64,000 nt of DNA from Peptococcaceae bacterium (GCA_023249405.1 JAHFCR010000012.1:1-64000), one strand, 5' to 3'. Positions 43,204 through 52,379 are shown, numbered from the stretch's first letter. Notes: generated from the letters alone by a model not told the origin. Numbers and translations are program-made.

Positions 43204-43854
43204 GTGGAAACAGTATCGAAAGATAGATTTGCCAATCAGAGCTATATGAACTGGGATGTGACCCTGGGGTTGGCTCAAGAAAAGCTTGGCGAGGGCGAAC
43301 CGCAAAAAATCGCCGAACTGGCGGCAGTGCAGTATGATGGCAGAACGCAGGAGTTTGTTGTCCCTTTTTTAAATAAGGAGCACCTGGTTAAATATCCGAC
43401 TGGCGGAGTAAGCCTGCCCGGGGGCATTGAAGTGCCTATTATAAATAAAATCCTGATCTTGCACTACCTGGCACGTGCAGAAGGAGTGCCACTGCACCAT
43501 AAATTGATCTCCTTTAAAGAAATTCCCGGTGGCCAGATTTATATCAACCCTTTTCATAACAGGGCAATTCGCCCGTTGGTGAAAATGTTCGGCCAGGATC
43601 CGCAGGGTCTGATCAGGGCAGGCCTGGCTCTGGGAGGGGATGTAGAAAGTCTGGGAGATGCCAGTGTGGCGATCCCGGTCTTTCCAATGGTACCGGTAAC
43701 CTATGTGATCTGGGAAGGTGATGAGGAGTTTGAGCCTAACGGGAATATCCTTTTTGACGAGTCCGCGCCAAATTACCTGCCCTTGGAAGATTACGCCGTT
43801 ATTGCCGGGACAGTGGTATTCGAACTCAGGAAACAGCTGGATCATCCGGTGTAA
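43204..43854 (+). CDS. DUF3786-domain protein
   Basis: A 216-residue protein of the DUF3786 family (KIAELAAVQYDGRTQEFVVP, ILILHYLARAEG, ISFKEIPGGQIYINPFHNRA, PMVPVTYVIWEGDEEFEPNG, and LFDESAPNYLPLED near the end). The family is common in strict anaerobes that use corrinoid methyl chemistry, but I know of no proven reaction. The GTG start has GGAGG at 9-nt spacing. It is preceded by the divergent tRNA-Arg and followed by a spoVM-like gene. Confidence 0.88.
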   Translation: METVSKDRFANQSYMNWDVTLGLAQEKLGEGEPQKIAELAAVQYDGRTQEFVVPFLNKEHLVKYPTGGVSLPGGIEVPIINKILILHYLARAEGVPLHHKLISFKEIPGGQIYINPFHNRAIRPLVKMFGQDPQGLIRAGLALGGDVESLGDASVAIPVFPMVPVTYVIWEGDEEFEPNGNILFDESAPNYLPLEDYAVIAGTVVFELRKQLDHPV

Positions 43855-43919
43855 ACAGACACCTTTCGCATAACCCTGAATATAATTAGTTAAGAATAGT
43901 TTATCGCGAGGTGACTGCA

Positions 43920-43985
43920 ATGCGAGTCTACTATTTCCGGTTGCCAGTCTTTTTACGTGAGATTCTGAGAAAGTTCATCAAGTAG
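43920..43985 (+). CDS. spoVM: SpoVM-like spore-coat morphogenetic peptide
   Basis: A 21-codon frame with GAGGTG 6 nt before the ATG. It reads MRVYYFRLPVFLREIL followed by a basic end (RKFIK). Bacillus SpoVM begins MKFYTIKLPKFLGGIVRAML, so the pattern of an N-terminal Y/F, LPxFL and an amphipathic basic helix is shared. SpoVM binds the convex forespore membrane and localises SpoIVA. It is followed at once by a strong terminator (43989-44012), supporting a real monocistronic gene. Confidence 0.75.
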   Translation: MRVYYFRLPVFLREILRKFIK

Positions 43986-43988
43986 GAA

Positions 43989-44012
43989 GGCAGTCGCAAC
44001 TGCCTTTTTTTT
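43989..44012 (+). terminator. Intrinsic terminator after spoVM-like gene
   Basis: GGCAGT-CGCA-ACTGCC forms a perfect 6-bp stem, followed by eight T residues. Confidence 0.93.
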
Positions 44013-44149
44013 ATCCGATGGCTAACATCCGCTAGAATCCCCCTGTTCAAGTGGGATGTAAGCGGCGTTATGCGGGTGCCCGGCACCCGGACGGGATAAG
44101 TTCAGCCAAACTTCAGCTGGGGTTAGACCTCGCCTGAAGTGAGTTTCCT

Positions 44150-44548
44150 TTATTCCGCAAAGGCAATACCGAAGACGCCTCCCACTGCAGCAACGATCAG
44201 GGCATAGAGCCCTTTAAAGGCAAAGGCCAATCCGGTAAAAGTTGCTGGAGCCAAGACCAGAACAATGATGGTGAACGCTATAAAATAACATAACCCTGTT
44301 CCCACCCCGAACTGCATTCCCTTTCGACCCGCTTTTTTAGCTCCCGCAAAGCCTCCAAAAAAGGCGCCTGCCAGATACAGGACGTTGCCTGCGGGCTGGA
44401 TGTAGGCTTCGGAAAGAGACGTTGCATAGAAGATCAGGGAGAGCAAAAAGGTGCCCAGCAGGCTGATAGCCAGGGCAATAACCGTACCTTGGACTACTGG
44501 GTGCGTGATCAGCCTGAATAGTATATTTCTCTCTGCAATCACTTCCAT
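44150..44548 (-). CDS. TIGR04086-family (YrzE-like) membrane protein
   Basis: A 132-residue integral membrane protein with four hydrophobic segments: VVQGTVIALAISLLGTFLLS, NVLYLAGAFFGGFAGAKKAG, then LCYFIAFTIIVLVLAPATF and GLYALIVAAVGGVFGIAFAE. The glycine-rich GAFFGGFAGAKKAGRKG is typical of the TIGR04086 family in spore formers; its function is unknown. An internal GTG at 44542 is an alternative start better spaced from AAAGGAG. Confidence 0.75.
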   Translation of the reverse strand: MEVIAERNILFRLITHPVVQGTVIALAISLLGTFLLSLIFYATSLSEAYIQPAGNVLYLAGAFFGGFAGAKKAGRKGMQFGVGTGLCYFIAFTIIVLVLAPATFTGLAFAFKGLYALIVAAVGGVFGIAFAE

Positions 44549-44795
44549 CACTCCTTTGAATAAGAGAGTTATCCACCTTTACTTTATTAGTAGAAAAAGA
44601 ATTATATGCCTAATATTGCTATCGCTGACTGGCACTAAGATGATTAAAGGATTATAATCAAGTAGTGCTAAATATTTTGTCTAAACACTGAAAAAGCGAT
44701 TAATGTTCGGCCAGATCAAAGACTTGAAAGAGCTGTAGAACAGAGTCTCAATAATGCCTGGGAGTATTTGAGCACACGAGGATGGGGGTCAAGCA

Positions 44796-45239
44796 TTGTA
44801 CAATCCAACTTTTAATTCTCTGTGTGAGAAGCTGCAGCAAAAAGCTTATAAAATAACACCGCAACGCCAAATAATTTTGCAGGCACTGCTCGACAATCAT
44901 AGTCAGCACCTGAGTGCCGAGGAAGTGTATGCCATTGTCAGGGAGCAACATCCGGAGATCGGGCTGGCCACCATCTACCGTACTCTGGAGATCTGCGCCA
45001 AACTGGAAATATTGCACGAGATCGAATTTGGAGATGGCTGTACGCGGTATGAGTTTGCCAAGGAAGAGGTCCACCGCCACCATCATCTGATCTGCATCAA
45101 TTGCGGCAAAGTAATCGAGTTTGACGACGATCTGCTGGAAAGCTTGGAGACATGGGTCTCCAAAAAAACCGGCTTTAAGATTGCTGACCACCAGTTAAAA
45201 TTTTACGGGTCCTGTGAAGATTGTCAGCGACAGGACTAA
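44796..45239 (+). CDS. Fur-family metal/peroxide regulator
   Basis: A 147-residue Fur/PerR/Zur-type repressor. The DNA-binding part has KITPQRQIILQALLDNHSQH and IGLATIYRTLEICAKLEIL. The dimerisation part has the regulatory metal-site HRHHHLICINCGKVIEF and the structural CxxC pairs CINC and CEDC. PerR versus Fur cannot be decided from the residues visible. The TTG start at 44796 is preceded by GGGGGT. A terminator follows. Confidence 0.92.
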   Translation: MYNPTFNSLCEKLQQKAYKITPQRQIILQALLDNHSQHLSAEEVYAIVREQHPEIGLATIYRTLEICAKLEILHEIEFGDGCTRYEFAKEEVHRHHHLICINCGKVIEFDDDLLESLETWVSKKTGFKIADHQLKFYGSCEDCQRQD

Positions 45240-45262
45240 TTTAAAAGTAGGCGTTGCATGAA

Positions 45263-45294
45263 CACCCTGCCTTTGCGGCAGGGTGATTTTTTAT
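45263..45294 (+). terminator. Intrinsic terminator after the Fur-family gene
   Basis: CACCCTGCC and GGCAGGGTG form a 9-bp stem with loop TTTGC, followed by ATTTTTTATTT. Confidence 0.93.
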
Positions 45295-45421
45295 TTACAT
45301 AAACTGTTAAATATTTACATAATGGTAGACTGGGTAGAAATAAGATGGTAAATAATAGCAGGACTATTAGACAATACCGGAGAACTAATTGATAACTGTT
45401 AATATATGGAGGGATGATGAG

Positions 45422-46447
45422 ATGGTTTTAAGGCTGAAAAGGTTCTCCCTGGTTGATCGTCTCGCCGCTTTGTGGGGCCACGTTGCTCAAGGTTTGGGGC
45501 TTAAAAAGGGTGGCAGAAGAATAGGCGGGATCGATCTGCATCGGCTCTACTGGATAGAAAGCCCCCATATGGCTATGGCAGGCGCCTCCTGCCAGACTAT
45601 GGAAAGCCAGTCGGAAAAGGAGGTGGATTCAGCCGATTACTGGCTGGTAAGGGGAGAAGCGCTGATCCAGCAGGAGAGCCTGGCAGAAGCCAATCATTGC
45701 TTTGAGCGGGCACTCGGGTGCGATCCGCAAGACGCCTATGCCCTGACTTATAAAGGTTACTGCCAATATAAGCTGGGACATTATGAGGCAGCTCTTGCGT
45801 GTTTGCGGCAGGCGGCGCTGTTAAGCCCTCGACATCGGGAGATCGACATTATCAGGGCATTGTGCCTGTGCGCACTGCATAAATTTGAAGAGGCCCTGAG
45901 TTACTTTACCAAGGCTCTGAGGTACGGTCTGGAATCCCCTGTTTTATGGAATAACAAGGGCTTCTGCCTGTCCCGGCTGGGACGCCAGCGGGAGGCCTCC
46001 ACAGCCTTTAAAATAGCCCTGTCCAAGTGCGGTGATGAATCGCTGGCGATACTGTGCAATGCCGCTACAGTACTGGTGGAAATTGGCGCCAGCAATCAGG
46101 CTCTGAGATACTTTGATCGGGCGCTGCAAATTGACGAGAAAGACCATGTCCTGCTTAACAACGTGGCTTTTTGTCTGGAGACCCTGGGCCACCACGAGCA
46201 GGCGTTGCTCTGCTATGAGAAGGCGCTGTTGATTGATCCGGACAATCTGTCCTACCTCTATAATCAAGGCTTATGTCTGCTCAGGCAGCAGCGCTGGGAT
46301 CGGGCATTTGAATGCCTCAAAAAGGTGGTAGGACACGATCCCGGCAACGGTATAGCCTGGTGCGGACTTGCTGCAGCTTACCTGGCCAGGGGATGCGCTG
46401 ACGAGGCGCTGGATTGTTATAATAAAGCGCTTGTCCCTGCTGGTTAA
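45422..46447 (+). CDS. Tetratricopeptide-repeat protein
   Basis: A 341-residue protein. The first 70 residues are not repetitive (LKRFSLVDRLAALWGHVAQG); after that come about seven to eight TPR units of 34 residues, e.g. EANHCFERALGCDPQDAYAL, AALACLRQAALLSP and QALLCYEKALLIDPDNLSYL. No enzymatic motif. It should be a scaffold for protein interaction. The ATG at 45422 with GGAGGG 8 nt upstream is preferred over the TTG at 45389. Confidence 0.88.
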   Translation: MVLRLKRFSLVDRLAALWGHVAQGLGLKKGGRRIGGIDLHRLYWIESPHMAMAGASCQTMESQSEKEVDSADYWLVRGEALIQQESLAEANHCFERALGCDPQDAYALTYKGYCQYKLGHYEAALACLRQAALLSPRHREIDIIRALCLCALHKFEEALSYFTKALRYGLESPVLWNNKGFCLSRLGRQREASTAFKIALSKCGDESLAILCNAATVLVEIGASNQALRYFDRALQIDEKDHVLLNNVAFCLETLGHHEQALLCYEKALLIDPDNLSYLYNQGLCLLRQQRWDRAFECLKKVVGHDPGNGIAWCGLAAAYLARGCADEALDCYNKALVPAG

Positions 46448-46567
46448 TTTTCCTTCAAGTGACATCCGGCCTGCCGACATTTTGGCTTTATTTTTTTGTT
46501 TTTACGTGCTAAACTCTATGGTAAGCGTAGATAGAGAAGCTGGAGAGGTTCATGGAGGGATCTTTGG

Positions 46568-47161
46568 ATGCAGGGGAAGCTGCCTATTGGGGAAATGGAT
46601 CGCGACAAGATTATCCACGGAGTGCAATTGATCATAGAAGGAATTGGTGAGAACCCGGAGCGGGAAGGTCTGGTGAAAACTCCTGAAAGAGTGGCCCGCA
46701 TGTATGAGGAGATCTTCTGCGGGCTGTCGTATGATCCCAAAGAGGCGCTAAACGTTACTTTTTCCGAGAATCATGATGAAATGGTGCTGGTGAAGGACAT
46801 CCCCGTCTACTCCATCTGTGAGCATCATTTTCTGCCCTTTTATGGAGTTGCGCATGTCGCCTATATTCCGCGTCAGGGCAAGATCACCGGCCTCAGCAAG
46901 CTGGCCCGGGTGGTTGAGGGGTTTGCCAAACGGCCCCAGCTTCAGGAGCGGATGACTTCGCAGATCGCTGATTCGATCATGGATGCCCTTGACCCTTTGG
47001 GGGTGATCGTGGTGATTGAGGCGGAGCATATGTGCATGACCATGCGCGGCGTCAAAAAAGCCGGCTCCAAGACCTTGACATCGGCAGTGCGCGGTGTGTT
47101 CAAGAGCAACGAGGCCACCAGGGCTGAGGCGTTCTCCTTGATCAGGGGAAAACGGGATTGA
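46568..47161 (+). CDS. folE: GTP cyclohydrolase I
   Basis: A 197-residue FolE. Seen are [20 protein letters not shown], the zinc ligand Cys in [35 protein letters not shown] and the second zinc Cys in [14 protein letters not shown]. It makes dihydroneopterin triphosphate, the first step to tetrahydrofolate, in line with the folate demand of the acs-metF pathway. GGAGGG precedes the ATG at 8 nt, and a terminator follows. Confidence 0.96.
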   Translation: MQGKLPIGEMDRDKIIHGVQLIIEGIGENPEREGLVKTPERVARMYEEIFCGLSYDPKEALNVTFSENHDEMVLVKDIPVYSICEHHFLPFYGVAHVAYIPRQGKITGLSKLARVVEGFAKRPQLQERMTSQIADSIMDALDPLGVIVVIEAEHMCMTMRGVKKAGSKTLTSAVRGVFKSNEATRAEAFSLIRGKRD

Positions 47162-47188
47162 GCAGAACCGGACATGGAGAGATGAGAA

Positions 47189-47212
47189 AGCGCCTTTTTT
47201 GGGCGCTTTTTT
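47189..47212 (+). terminator. Intrinsic terminator after folE
   Basis: AAGCGCC and GGCGCTT pair around a T-rich loop and are followed by TTTTT. Confidence 0.9.
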
Positions 47213-47263
47213 ACATAACACCAGTTCAGCCTGCTACTGTACTTTTACGGGAGAGGTGTTCTC

Positions 47264-48031
47264 TTGAAACTCTTGTTGACCAATGATGATGGCATTCATG
47301 CAGCGGGGCTCGCCGAACTATGGTCTGCGCTGAGCGAGATCGCTGAAGTGACCGTGGTGGCCCCAGATCGTGAAAGGAGCGCCACAGGCCATGGCATTAC
47401 AATGGATAGGCCGTTGCGGGCGGAGCACCTGGGCCTGTTCGATGGGCAGGCCTGGTCAGTCGACGGCACTCCGGCTGACTGTGTCAAACTGGCGGTGAAC
47501 TGTTTACTGGAAGAAAAGCCGGACATGGTTATTGCCGGCATCAACCGGGGGCCTAACCTGGCCATCGATGTGTTCTATTCGGGCACCGTGTCCGGCGCCC
47601 TCGAGGGGATTATTTTAGGTTTTCCGGCACTTGCCGTATCGGTGACCGAGTATGATCAGCCAGATTACCGGTATGCGGCGGTCTTTGCTAAAAATTTGAT
47701 TCCCAAGGTGCTGCAATCCCATATTTGCGCCGGCACGCTGCTCAATGTCAACGTTCCCTCGCTGACAGCAAGGGAGGTGCGGGGCGTGGAGATCACCAGG
47801 CTGGGTTCGAGAAAATATCTCAACTCTTTCGAGGTCAGGAGCGATCCCCGAGGCCGCAAATATTACTGGCTGGGAGGGGAAAGCGTGGACATAGAGGATG
47901 AGATGGAGACAGATGTAGCGGCGATCAGTAAAAATATGATCTCCATCACACCTATCAACGTAGATCTCACCAACTACCAGGTCCTGAAACTACTCAAGGA
48001 GATGCCCTTGGACTTTGAGGGGGAACGGTAG
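47264..48031 (+). CDS. surE: 5'/3'-nucleotidase SurE
   Basis: A 255-residue SurE phosphatase beginning KLLLTNDDGIHAAGLAELW (the metal-binding NDD) with VVAPDRERSATGHGIT, VDGTPADCVKLAV and GINRGPNLAIDVFYSGTVSG. It dephosphorylates nucleoside monophosphates with a divalent metal. It starts at a TTG with GAGAGG upstream and is followed without a gap by a small membrane-protein gene. Confidence 0.95.
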   Translation: MKLLLTNDDGIHAAGLAELWSALSEIAEVTVVAPDRERSATGHGITMDRPLRAEHLGLFDGQAWSVDGTPADCVKLAVNCLLEEKPDMVIAGINRGPNLAIDVFYSGTVSGALEGIILGFPALAVSVTEYDQPDYRYAAVFAKNLIPKVLQSHICAGTLLNVNVPSLTAREVRGVEITRLGSRKYLNSFEVRSDPRGRKYYWLGGESVDIEDEMETDVAAISKNMISITPINVDLTNYQVLKLLKEMPLDFEGER

Positions 48032-48271
48032 GTGTTTCTATATAAGATTCTGATTCTGACTCTGGTGCTGTTCCTGATTTTAAATTTCTCAAAACTGCGC
48101 CGGGGGATATTTCAGTGGCGTGACCTGATCCTGCCCTTCTCTTTAAGTTTTGCTGCTTCCATTGTGGATACCTTTATCAGGACGGCCTTTGTCATCTCTA
48201 TATTGGCATTCATTCTGCTTTTTGCTGTCTGTTTCGGGATACTGCACTTCGTCGCTGCGACCAAAAAGTGA
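48032..48271 (+). CDS. Small membrane protein of unknown function
   Basis: A 79-residue protein with two to three hydrophobic helices (ILILTLVLFLILNF; FSLSFAASIVDTF; FVISILAFILLFAVCFGILH). The GTG start directly abuts the surE stop and has GAGGGGG at 8-nt spacing. No family recognised. Confidence 0.65.
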   Translation: MFLYKILILTLVLFLILNFSKLRRGIFQWRDLILPFSLSFAASIVDTFIRTAFVISILAFILLFAVCFGILHFVAATKK

Positions 48272-48293
48272 TCCTCTGCTAGGGGCTGATGTC

Positions 48294-49178
48294 ATGCAGG
48301 TAGAGCTGGAAAAACTGGGCCAGGGTTTTGAAGCCGCCGGGTTCGTGATCGACGAAGAGGACCTGAACGTCACCTATCTGGCATTACGGCTGGAAAAACC
48401 GCTGCTGGTCTGTGGACCGCCAGGGGTGGGAAAGACCGAACTGGCCAAGGTATTGAGCAAGATTCTGACCGCCAGGCTGATCAGACTGCAGTGCCACGAA
48501 GGTCTGGATGAGAGCAAGGCTCTCTATGACTGGAACCTGCAGCGGCAGCTAGTCAAGATTCACCTGGCAGTTCGAACGGCTATTTTGGAGGACGAGCTGT
48601 TTACCCTGTCCAATATCCTGCAGCGGCCGCTGCTGCAAGCCATTACCGCAACGGAACCGGTAGTGTTGCTGATCGATGAGATCGACCGGGCAGATCCGGG
48701 CTTTGAAGCATTTCTGCTGGAGGTGTTGTCTGACTTCCAGGTTTCGGTGCCGGAGATCGGTACGATTAAAGCAGAACAAAAACCCGTCGTGATCATCACC
48801 AGTAATGGGGAGAGGGAATTATCAGAAGCTCTGCGCAGGCGTTGCGTCTTTTTGTACCTGAATTTCCCCGGCATCGAACAGGAAGCCTCGATCGTCAGGA
48901 TAAAAATACCCGGGGTTTTAGATGAACTGCGGGAAGAGATGGCCCTGGCGGTCGCCAGGACCCGGGATGCCGGACATCATCCGATTCCGGGCGCCGAATC
49001 CGGCCTGGATTGGGCGCGGGTGCTGTTTTTACTGGATGCAGACCACTATCAGGCGGACTACGTCTCTAAAACTCTACAGATGCTGGCCAAGAATAAGGAA
49101 AACCTGATCGCTGTCCAGGAATTCTTACGAAGTAACAGTCCGGCTGTCCCCATTAAGCAGGAAAGAGACACGAAATGA
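48294..49178 (+). CDS. MoxR-type AAA+ ATPase
   Basis: A 294-residue AAA_5-type ATPase. Walker A is CGPPGVGKTELAK, Walker B is VLLIDEIDRADPGFEAFLLE, followed by VVIITSNGERELSEALRRRC (sensor 1 and Arg finger) and a C-terminal lid. Such ATPases usually work with a VWA-domain partner in metal insertion or complex assembly, and none is encoded next to it. The ATG at 48294 is preferred (AGGGG at 8 nt) over the longer open frame from 48150, which overlaps the previous gene. Confidence 0.87.
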   Translation: MQVELEKLGQGFEAAGFVIDEEDLNVTYLALRLEKPLLVCGPPGVGKTELAKVLSKILTARLIRLQCHEGLDESKALYDWNLQRQLVKIHLAVRTAILEDELFTLSNILQRPLLQAITATEPVVLLIDEIDRADPGFEAFLLEVLSDFQVSVPEIGTIKAEQKPVVIITSNGERELSEALRRRCVFLYLNFPGIEQEASIVRIKIPGVLDELREEMALAVARTRDAGHHPIPGAESGLDWARVLFLLDADHYQADYVSKTLQMLAKNKENLIAVQEFLRSNSPAVPIKQERDTK

Positions 49179-49250
49179 CGAAGATTTTATTTAGATATAG
49201 AGATCTTTTAAAGATCTGTGGGCTTTTAAGAGGGGAGGGGATGATGGGCG

Positions 49251-49784
49251 ATGGATCCGAGTGCAGACGAGCAGGAGTTGATACGCGCCGCGGTCGGGAC
49301 TGTGCTGCAGGACCTGGGCATCGAACGTGCAAGCCTGATCCCGATTCTGCAGGGAGTTCAGAATAGGTTGGGCTATCTTCCCAGCCTGGCCATGCGGCAG
49401 GTTGCCGAAGCGCTGCAACTGCCTGAGGTTGAGGTTTTCGGGGTGGGGACTTTCTATAACCAGTTCCGCCTCAATCCGCCAGGCAAACACCAGATCAAGG
49501 TATGCATGGGCACAGCCTGCCACATGATGGGAGGGCACATCATCCTGGAATCCTTCGAACGGCGTTTATCCATTCTGGAGGGAGAAACCACCCCGGACCG
49601 GGAATACAGCCTGGAACGGGTGGCCTGTGTCGGTTGCTGCGCACTGGCGCCTGTGGTGGTTGTCGACGACAATGTGGAGGCCAGGGTATCTCCGATTCGA
49701 GTGGACGGCATTTTACTAACATTTGACATAGAGAGGCAGCAAGAAGAGAGGCAAGAAAAGCGGGAAGAAGGGCGGGAGCCATGA
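49251..49784 (+). CDS. NuoE-like [2Fe-2S] subunit
   Basis: A 177-residue thioredoxin-fold [2Fe-2S] protein of the NuoE/HydA-gamma type. The four cluster ligands are in CMGTACHMMGG and ACVGCCALAP. The N-terminal helical part has LIPILQGVQNRLGYLPSLAM, typical of the family. It overlaps the NuoF-like gene by 4 nt (ATGA). The charged C-terminal tail (QQEERQEKREEGREP) is unusual. Confidence 0.92.
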   Translation: MDPSADEQELIRAAVGTVLQDLGIERASLIPILQGVQNRLGYLPSLAMRQVAEALQLPEVEVFGVGTFYNQFRLNPPGKHQIKVCMGTACHMMGGHIILESFERRLSILEGETTPDREYSLERVACVGCCALAPVVVVDDNVEARVSPIRVDGILLTFDIERQQEERQEKREEGREP

Positions 49785-51727
49785 ACAGCGTCAGTCCGGC
49801 AATCGAACAGGCATACCAGCTCTTGAGGGCAGAAGCCCAGCAAAAAACCGAGATCCTGAAAGAGAAACCGGTGATTCTGCTAGGGACCGCTACCTGCGGC
49901 CGGGCGGCGGGGGCCATGAGCGTGCTCGCTGCCTTTCAGGATGAGATCGCCAAGCACCAATTGGATGTTGTTTTGCGGGAGACCGGGTGCATGGGGCATT
50001 GCTACGCGGAGCCGCTGGCGGCTATCTTTAAAAAAGGTTTTCCGCCGCTCTATTACGGTTCGCTTGATGAGGGCAAGGCGCGTCGCCTGGTCAACGATTA
50101 TCTGGTCAACGACGACCCCTGTTACGAGTTTGCCATGGTGGCATTGGAACCAAACGATTTTTTTCCGACCTTTGACGACTATCCGCGGGGGATTTACGAA
50201 AAGAGGATCATCCTGGCCGATTGCGGCCTGATCGATCCCGAGGATATCGATCATTACCTGGCAAGAGACGGTTACAGCGCCCTGGCAAAAGCCCTGACCA
50301 GCGATCCCGCCTGGCTAATTGAAGAGATCAAAACATCCAAGCTGCGGGGACGGGGCGGCGCCGGATTTCCTACCGGTATCAAGTGGGAGGCCTGTAAAAA
50401 TGCTCACGGCGCACCCAAATATGTGATCTGCAATGCCGATGAGGGCGATCCCGGGGCTTTCGTGGACCGGGCGCTGCTGGAATCCAATCCGCATCAGTTG
50501 CTGGAGGGCCTGGCAATTGCCGCCTATGCGGTGGGAGCCAAGCAGTGTTACATCTATGTCCGGTCCGAATATCCGTTGGCTATCAAGCGCCTGAAAACTG
50601 CCTTGGAACAGTCAACAGCCAGGGGGTTGCTCGGACAGAACGTTCTGGACAGCGGATTCAATCTGGAGATCAGACTTTTCCAGGGATCGGGCGCTTTCGT
50701 CTGTGGTGAGGAGACTGCCCTGATCACCTCGATCGAGGGACATGCGGGCATTCCCAATCACCGTCCGCCCTACCCGGCTACTGCAGGGTTGCACGGCAAG
50801 CCAACCGTCATTAACAACGTCAAGACCCTGTCCTATATACCTCATATTATCAGAAACGGGGCCTCCTGGTTCACGAGTATCGGAACTCCCAACAGCCCAG
50901 GAACCGCAGTGTTTGCCCTGGCCGGCAAGGTGGTCAGCACCGGCCTGGCAGAGGTGCCCATGGGCACCTCTTTGCGCCATCTGATCTATGATGTGGGCAA
51001 CGGCATCAAAGACGATAAGAAGTTCAAGGCGGTGCAGATCGGGGGCCCCTCCGGCGGCTGCCTGCCGGAATCATCGCTTGACCTGACGATCGATTTTGAT
51101 TCACTGCAGCAGGCCGGGGCGATGATGGGCTCGGGCGGCATGGTGGTGCTTGACGAAGACGACTGCATGGTGGAGATCGCCCGCTTTTTCCTGGACTTCA
51201 CCCAGAAGGAATCATGCGGCAAGTGCACCTTCTGCCGCCTGGGAACGAAGCAGATGCTCGATATTCTGACCGGGATTACCGAGGGACGGGGCCGGGAACA
51301 GGATATTGACCTGCTGTGGGACCTGGCCGAGGACATCAAGCTGGGCTCACTCTGCGGCCTGGGCAAGACATCCCCCAACCCGGTGCTGACCACCATTCGC
51401 TACTTCCGGCCTGAATACGAGGCGCACATCAGGGAGGGGCGCTGTCCGGCCCTGATGTGCAAGAGCCTGATCAGCTACCACATAGAACCTGATCTATGCA
51501 GCAAGCTCTGTAATGTCTGTATCGGCAGCTGCCCGGTGGAAGCGATCTATACCCGCCCGGATATGCTGAAAGGGATCTATCCGGACAAGTGCGTCAAGTG
51601 CAACAGTTGCATGGTCGCCTGTCCGCCGCAGTATAAGGCGGTGGTGAAACTGTCGCCGCCGGCGCCCGAATCACCGGTGGGGGAGAGGGGGAGCGAGGTT
51701 GAGCAAGCTAATAACCCTGATCATTGA
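49781..51727 (+). CDS. NuoF-like NADH-binding flavoprotein subunit (diaphorase)
   Basis: A 648-residue protein. An N-terminal [2Fe-2S] thioredoxin-like domain with GTATCGRAAGAM and TGCMGHCYAEP precedes the NuoF core: SKLRGRGGAGFPTGIKWE (FMN site), CNADEGDPGAFVDR, and the NADH loop GAGAYICGEETALIxS in the variant GSGAFVCGEETALITS. A 4Fe-4S site ESCGKCTFCRLGT follows, and the C-terminus adds two 4Fe-4S motifs (CSKLCNVCIGSCP; CVKCNSCMVACPP). It is the type that couples NAD(P)H and ferredoxin in HydABC and formate dehydrogenases. Confidence 0.93.
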   Translation: MNSVSPAIEQAYQLLRAEAQQKTEILKEKPVILLGTATCGRAAGAMSVLAAFQDEIAKHQLDVVLRETGCMGHCYAEPLAAIFKKGFPPLYYGSLDEGKARRLVNDYLVNDDPCYEFAMVALEPNDFFPTFDDYPRGIYEKRIILADCGLIDPEDIDHYLARDGYSALAKALTSDPAWLIEEIKTSKLRGRGGAGFPTGIKWEACKNAHGAPKYVICNADEGDPGAFVDRALLESNPHQLLEGLAIAAYAVGAKQCYIYVRSEYPLAIKRLKTALEQSTARGLLGQNVLDSGFNLEIRLFQGSGAFVCGEETALITSIEGHAGIPNHRPPYPATAGLHGKPTVINNVKTLSYIPHIIRNGASWFTSIGTPNSPGTAVFALAGKVVSTGLAEVPMGTSLRHLIYDVGNGIKDDKKFKAVQIGGPSGGCLPESSLDLTIDFDSLQQAGAMMGSGGMVVLDEDDCMVEIARFFLDFTQKESCGKCTFCRLGTKQMLDILTGITEGRGREQDIDLLWDLAEDIKLGSLCGLGKTSPNPVLTTIRYFRPEYEAHIREGRCPALMCKSLISYHIEPDLCSKLCNVCIGSCPVEAIYTRPDMLKGIYPDKCVKCNSCMVACPPQYKAVVKLSPPAPESPVGERGSEVEQANNPDH

Positions 51728-52379
51728 CGATAAGCAGGTGGAGGCCAAAGAAGGGGAGCGGCTGCTGTGGGTGGCTTTGGATAACGGTATCTATATCCCG
51801 CACCTGTGCGATCTCCGGATGGCGAGACGTACAGTAGCCAGTTGCCGCCTCTGTTTCGTGGAGATCGAGGGCCTGCCCAACCCGGTCACTTCCTGCACCC
51901 AGACGGTGAGCGAGGGGATGGTTGTAAGGACGCGCTCTCCCAGGGTCGATCGCCTGTTAAGGACCGGATTCGAGCTGTTATTGTCAAATCATCGCCTGCA
52001 CTGTGCCAAATGCGCCAAGAATAAGCGTTGCGAGCTGCAGAAGATTGCCAAGGAACGCGGCCTGAAGCTGAAGCTCACCCGATTGCGTCAACTCGTCAAG
52101 GAAGCGCAGATCGATGAGAGCCCCGGCGTCTTTTGTTATGACTCCAGCAAGTGCGTGCTCTGCGGGCGCTGTATCTGGGCTGACCAGGAACAGGTTAAAG
52201 TAGGGGCGATCGGCTTCATCAGAAGGGGAATTGGCAGGAAAGTAGCCACTTTTGAAGACGGCCTCCTGGCGGACTCCATATGCACCCAGTGCGAGGCCTG
52301 CGTGAAGATCTGCCCGGTAGGCGCTTTCTACCTGAAAGAGGATGAACGCAAGCCCTACAAGATCAAAAAGGAATGTTAA
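51699..52379 (+). CDS. NuoG-like N-terminal Fe-S subunit
   Basis: A 226-residue protein. It has a [2Fe-2S] ferredoxin with IYIPHLCDLRMARRTVASCR, a NuoG-type His/Cys 4Fe-4S region with LSNHRLHCAKCAKNKRCELQ, and two more cluster motifs (CVLCGRCIWADQ; CTQCEACVKICPVGAF). It lacks any catalytic molybdopterin or H-cluster domain, so it is only an electron relay. The TTG start overlaps the NuoF-like gene by 29 nt. The neighbours downstream are unrelated (SASP, EF-G), so the catalytic partner is elsewhere. Confidence 0.9.
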   Translation: MSKLITLIIDDKQVEAKEGERLLWVALDNGIYIPHLCDLRMARRTVASCRLCFVEIEGLPNPVTSCTQTVSEGMVVRTRSPRVDRLLRTGFELLLSNHRLHCAKCAKNKRCELQKIAKERGLKLKLTRLRQLVKEAQIDESPGVFCYDSSKCVLCGRCIWADQEQVKVGAIGFIRRGIGRKVATFEDGLLADSICTQCEACVKICPVGAFYLKEDERKPYKIKKEC

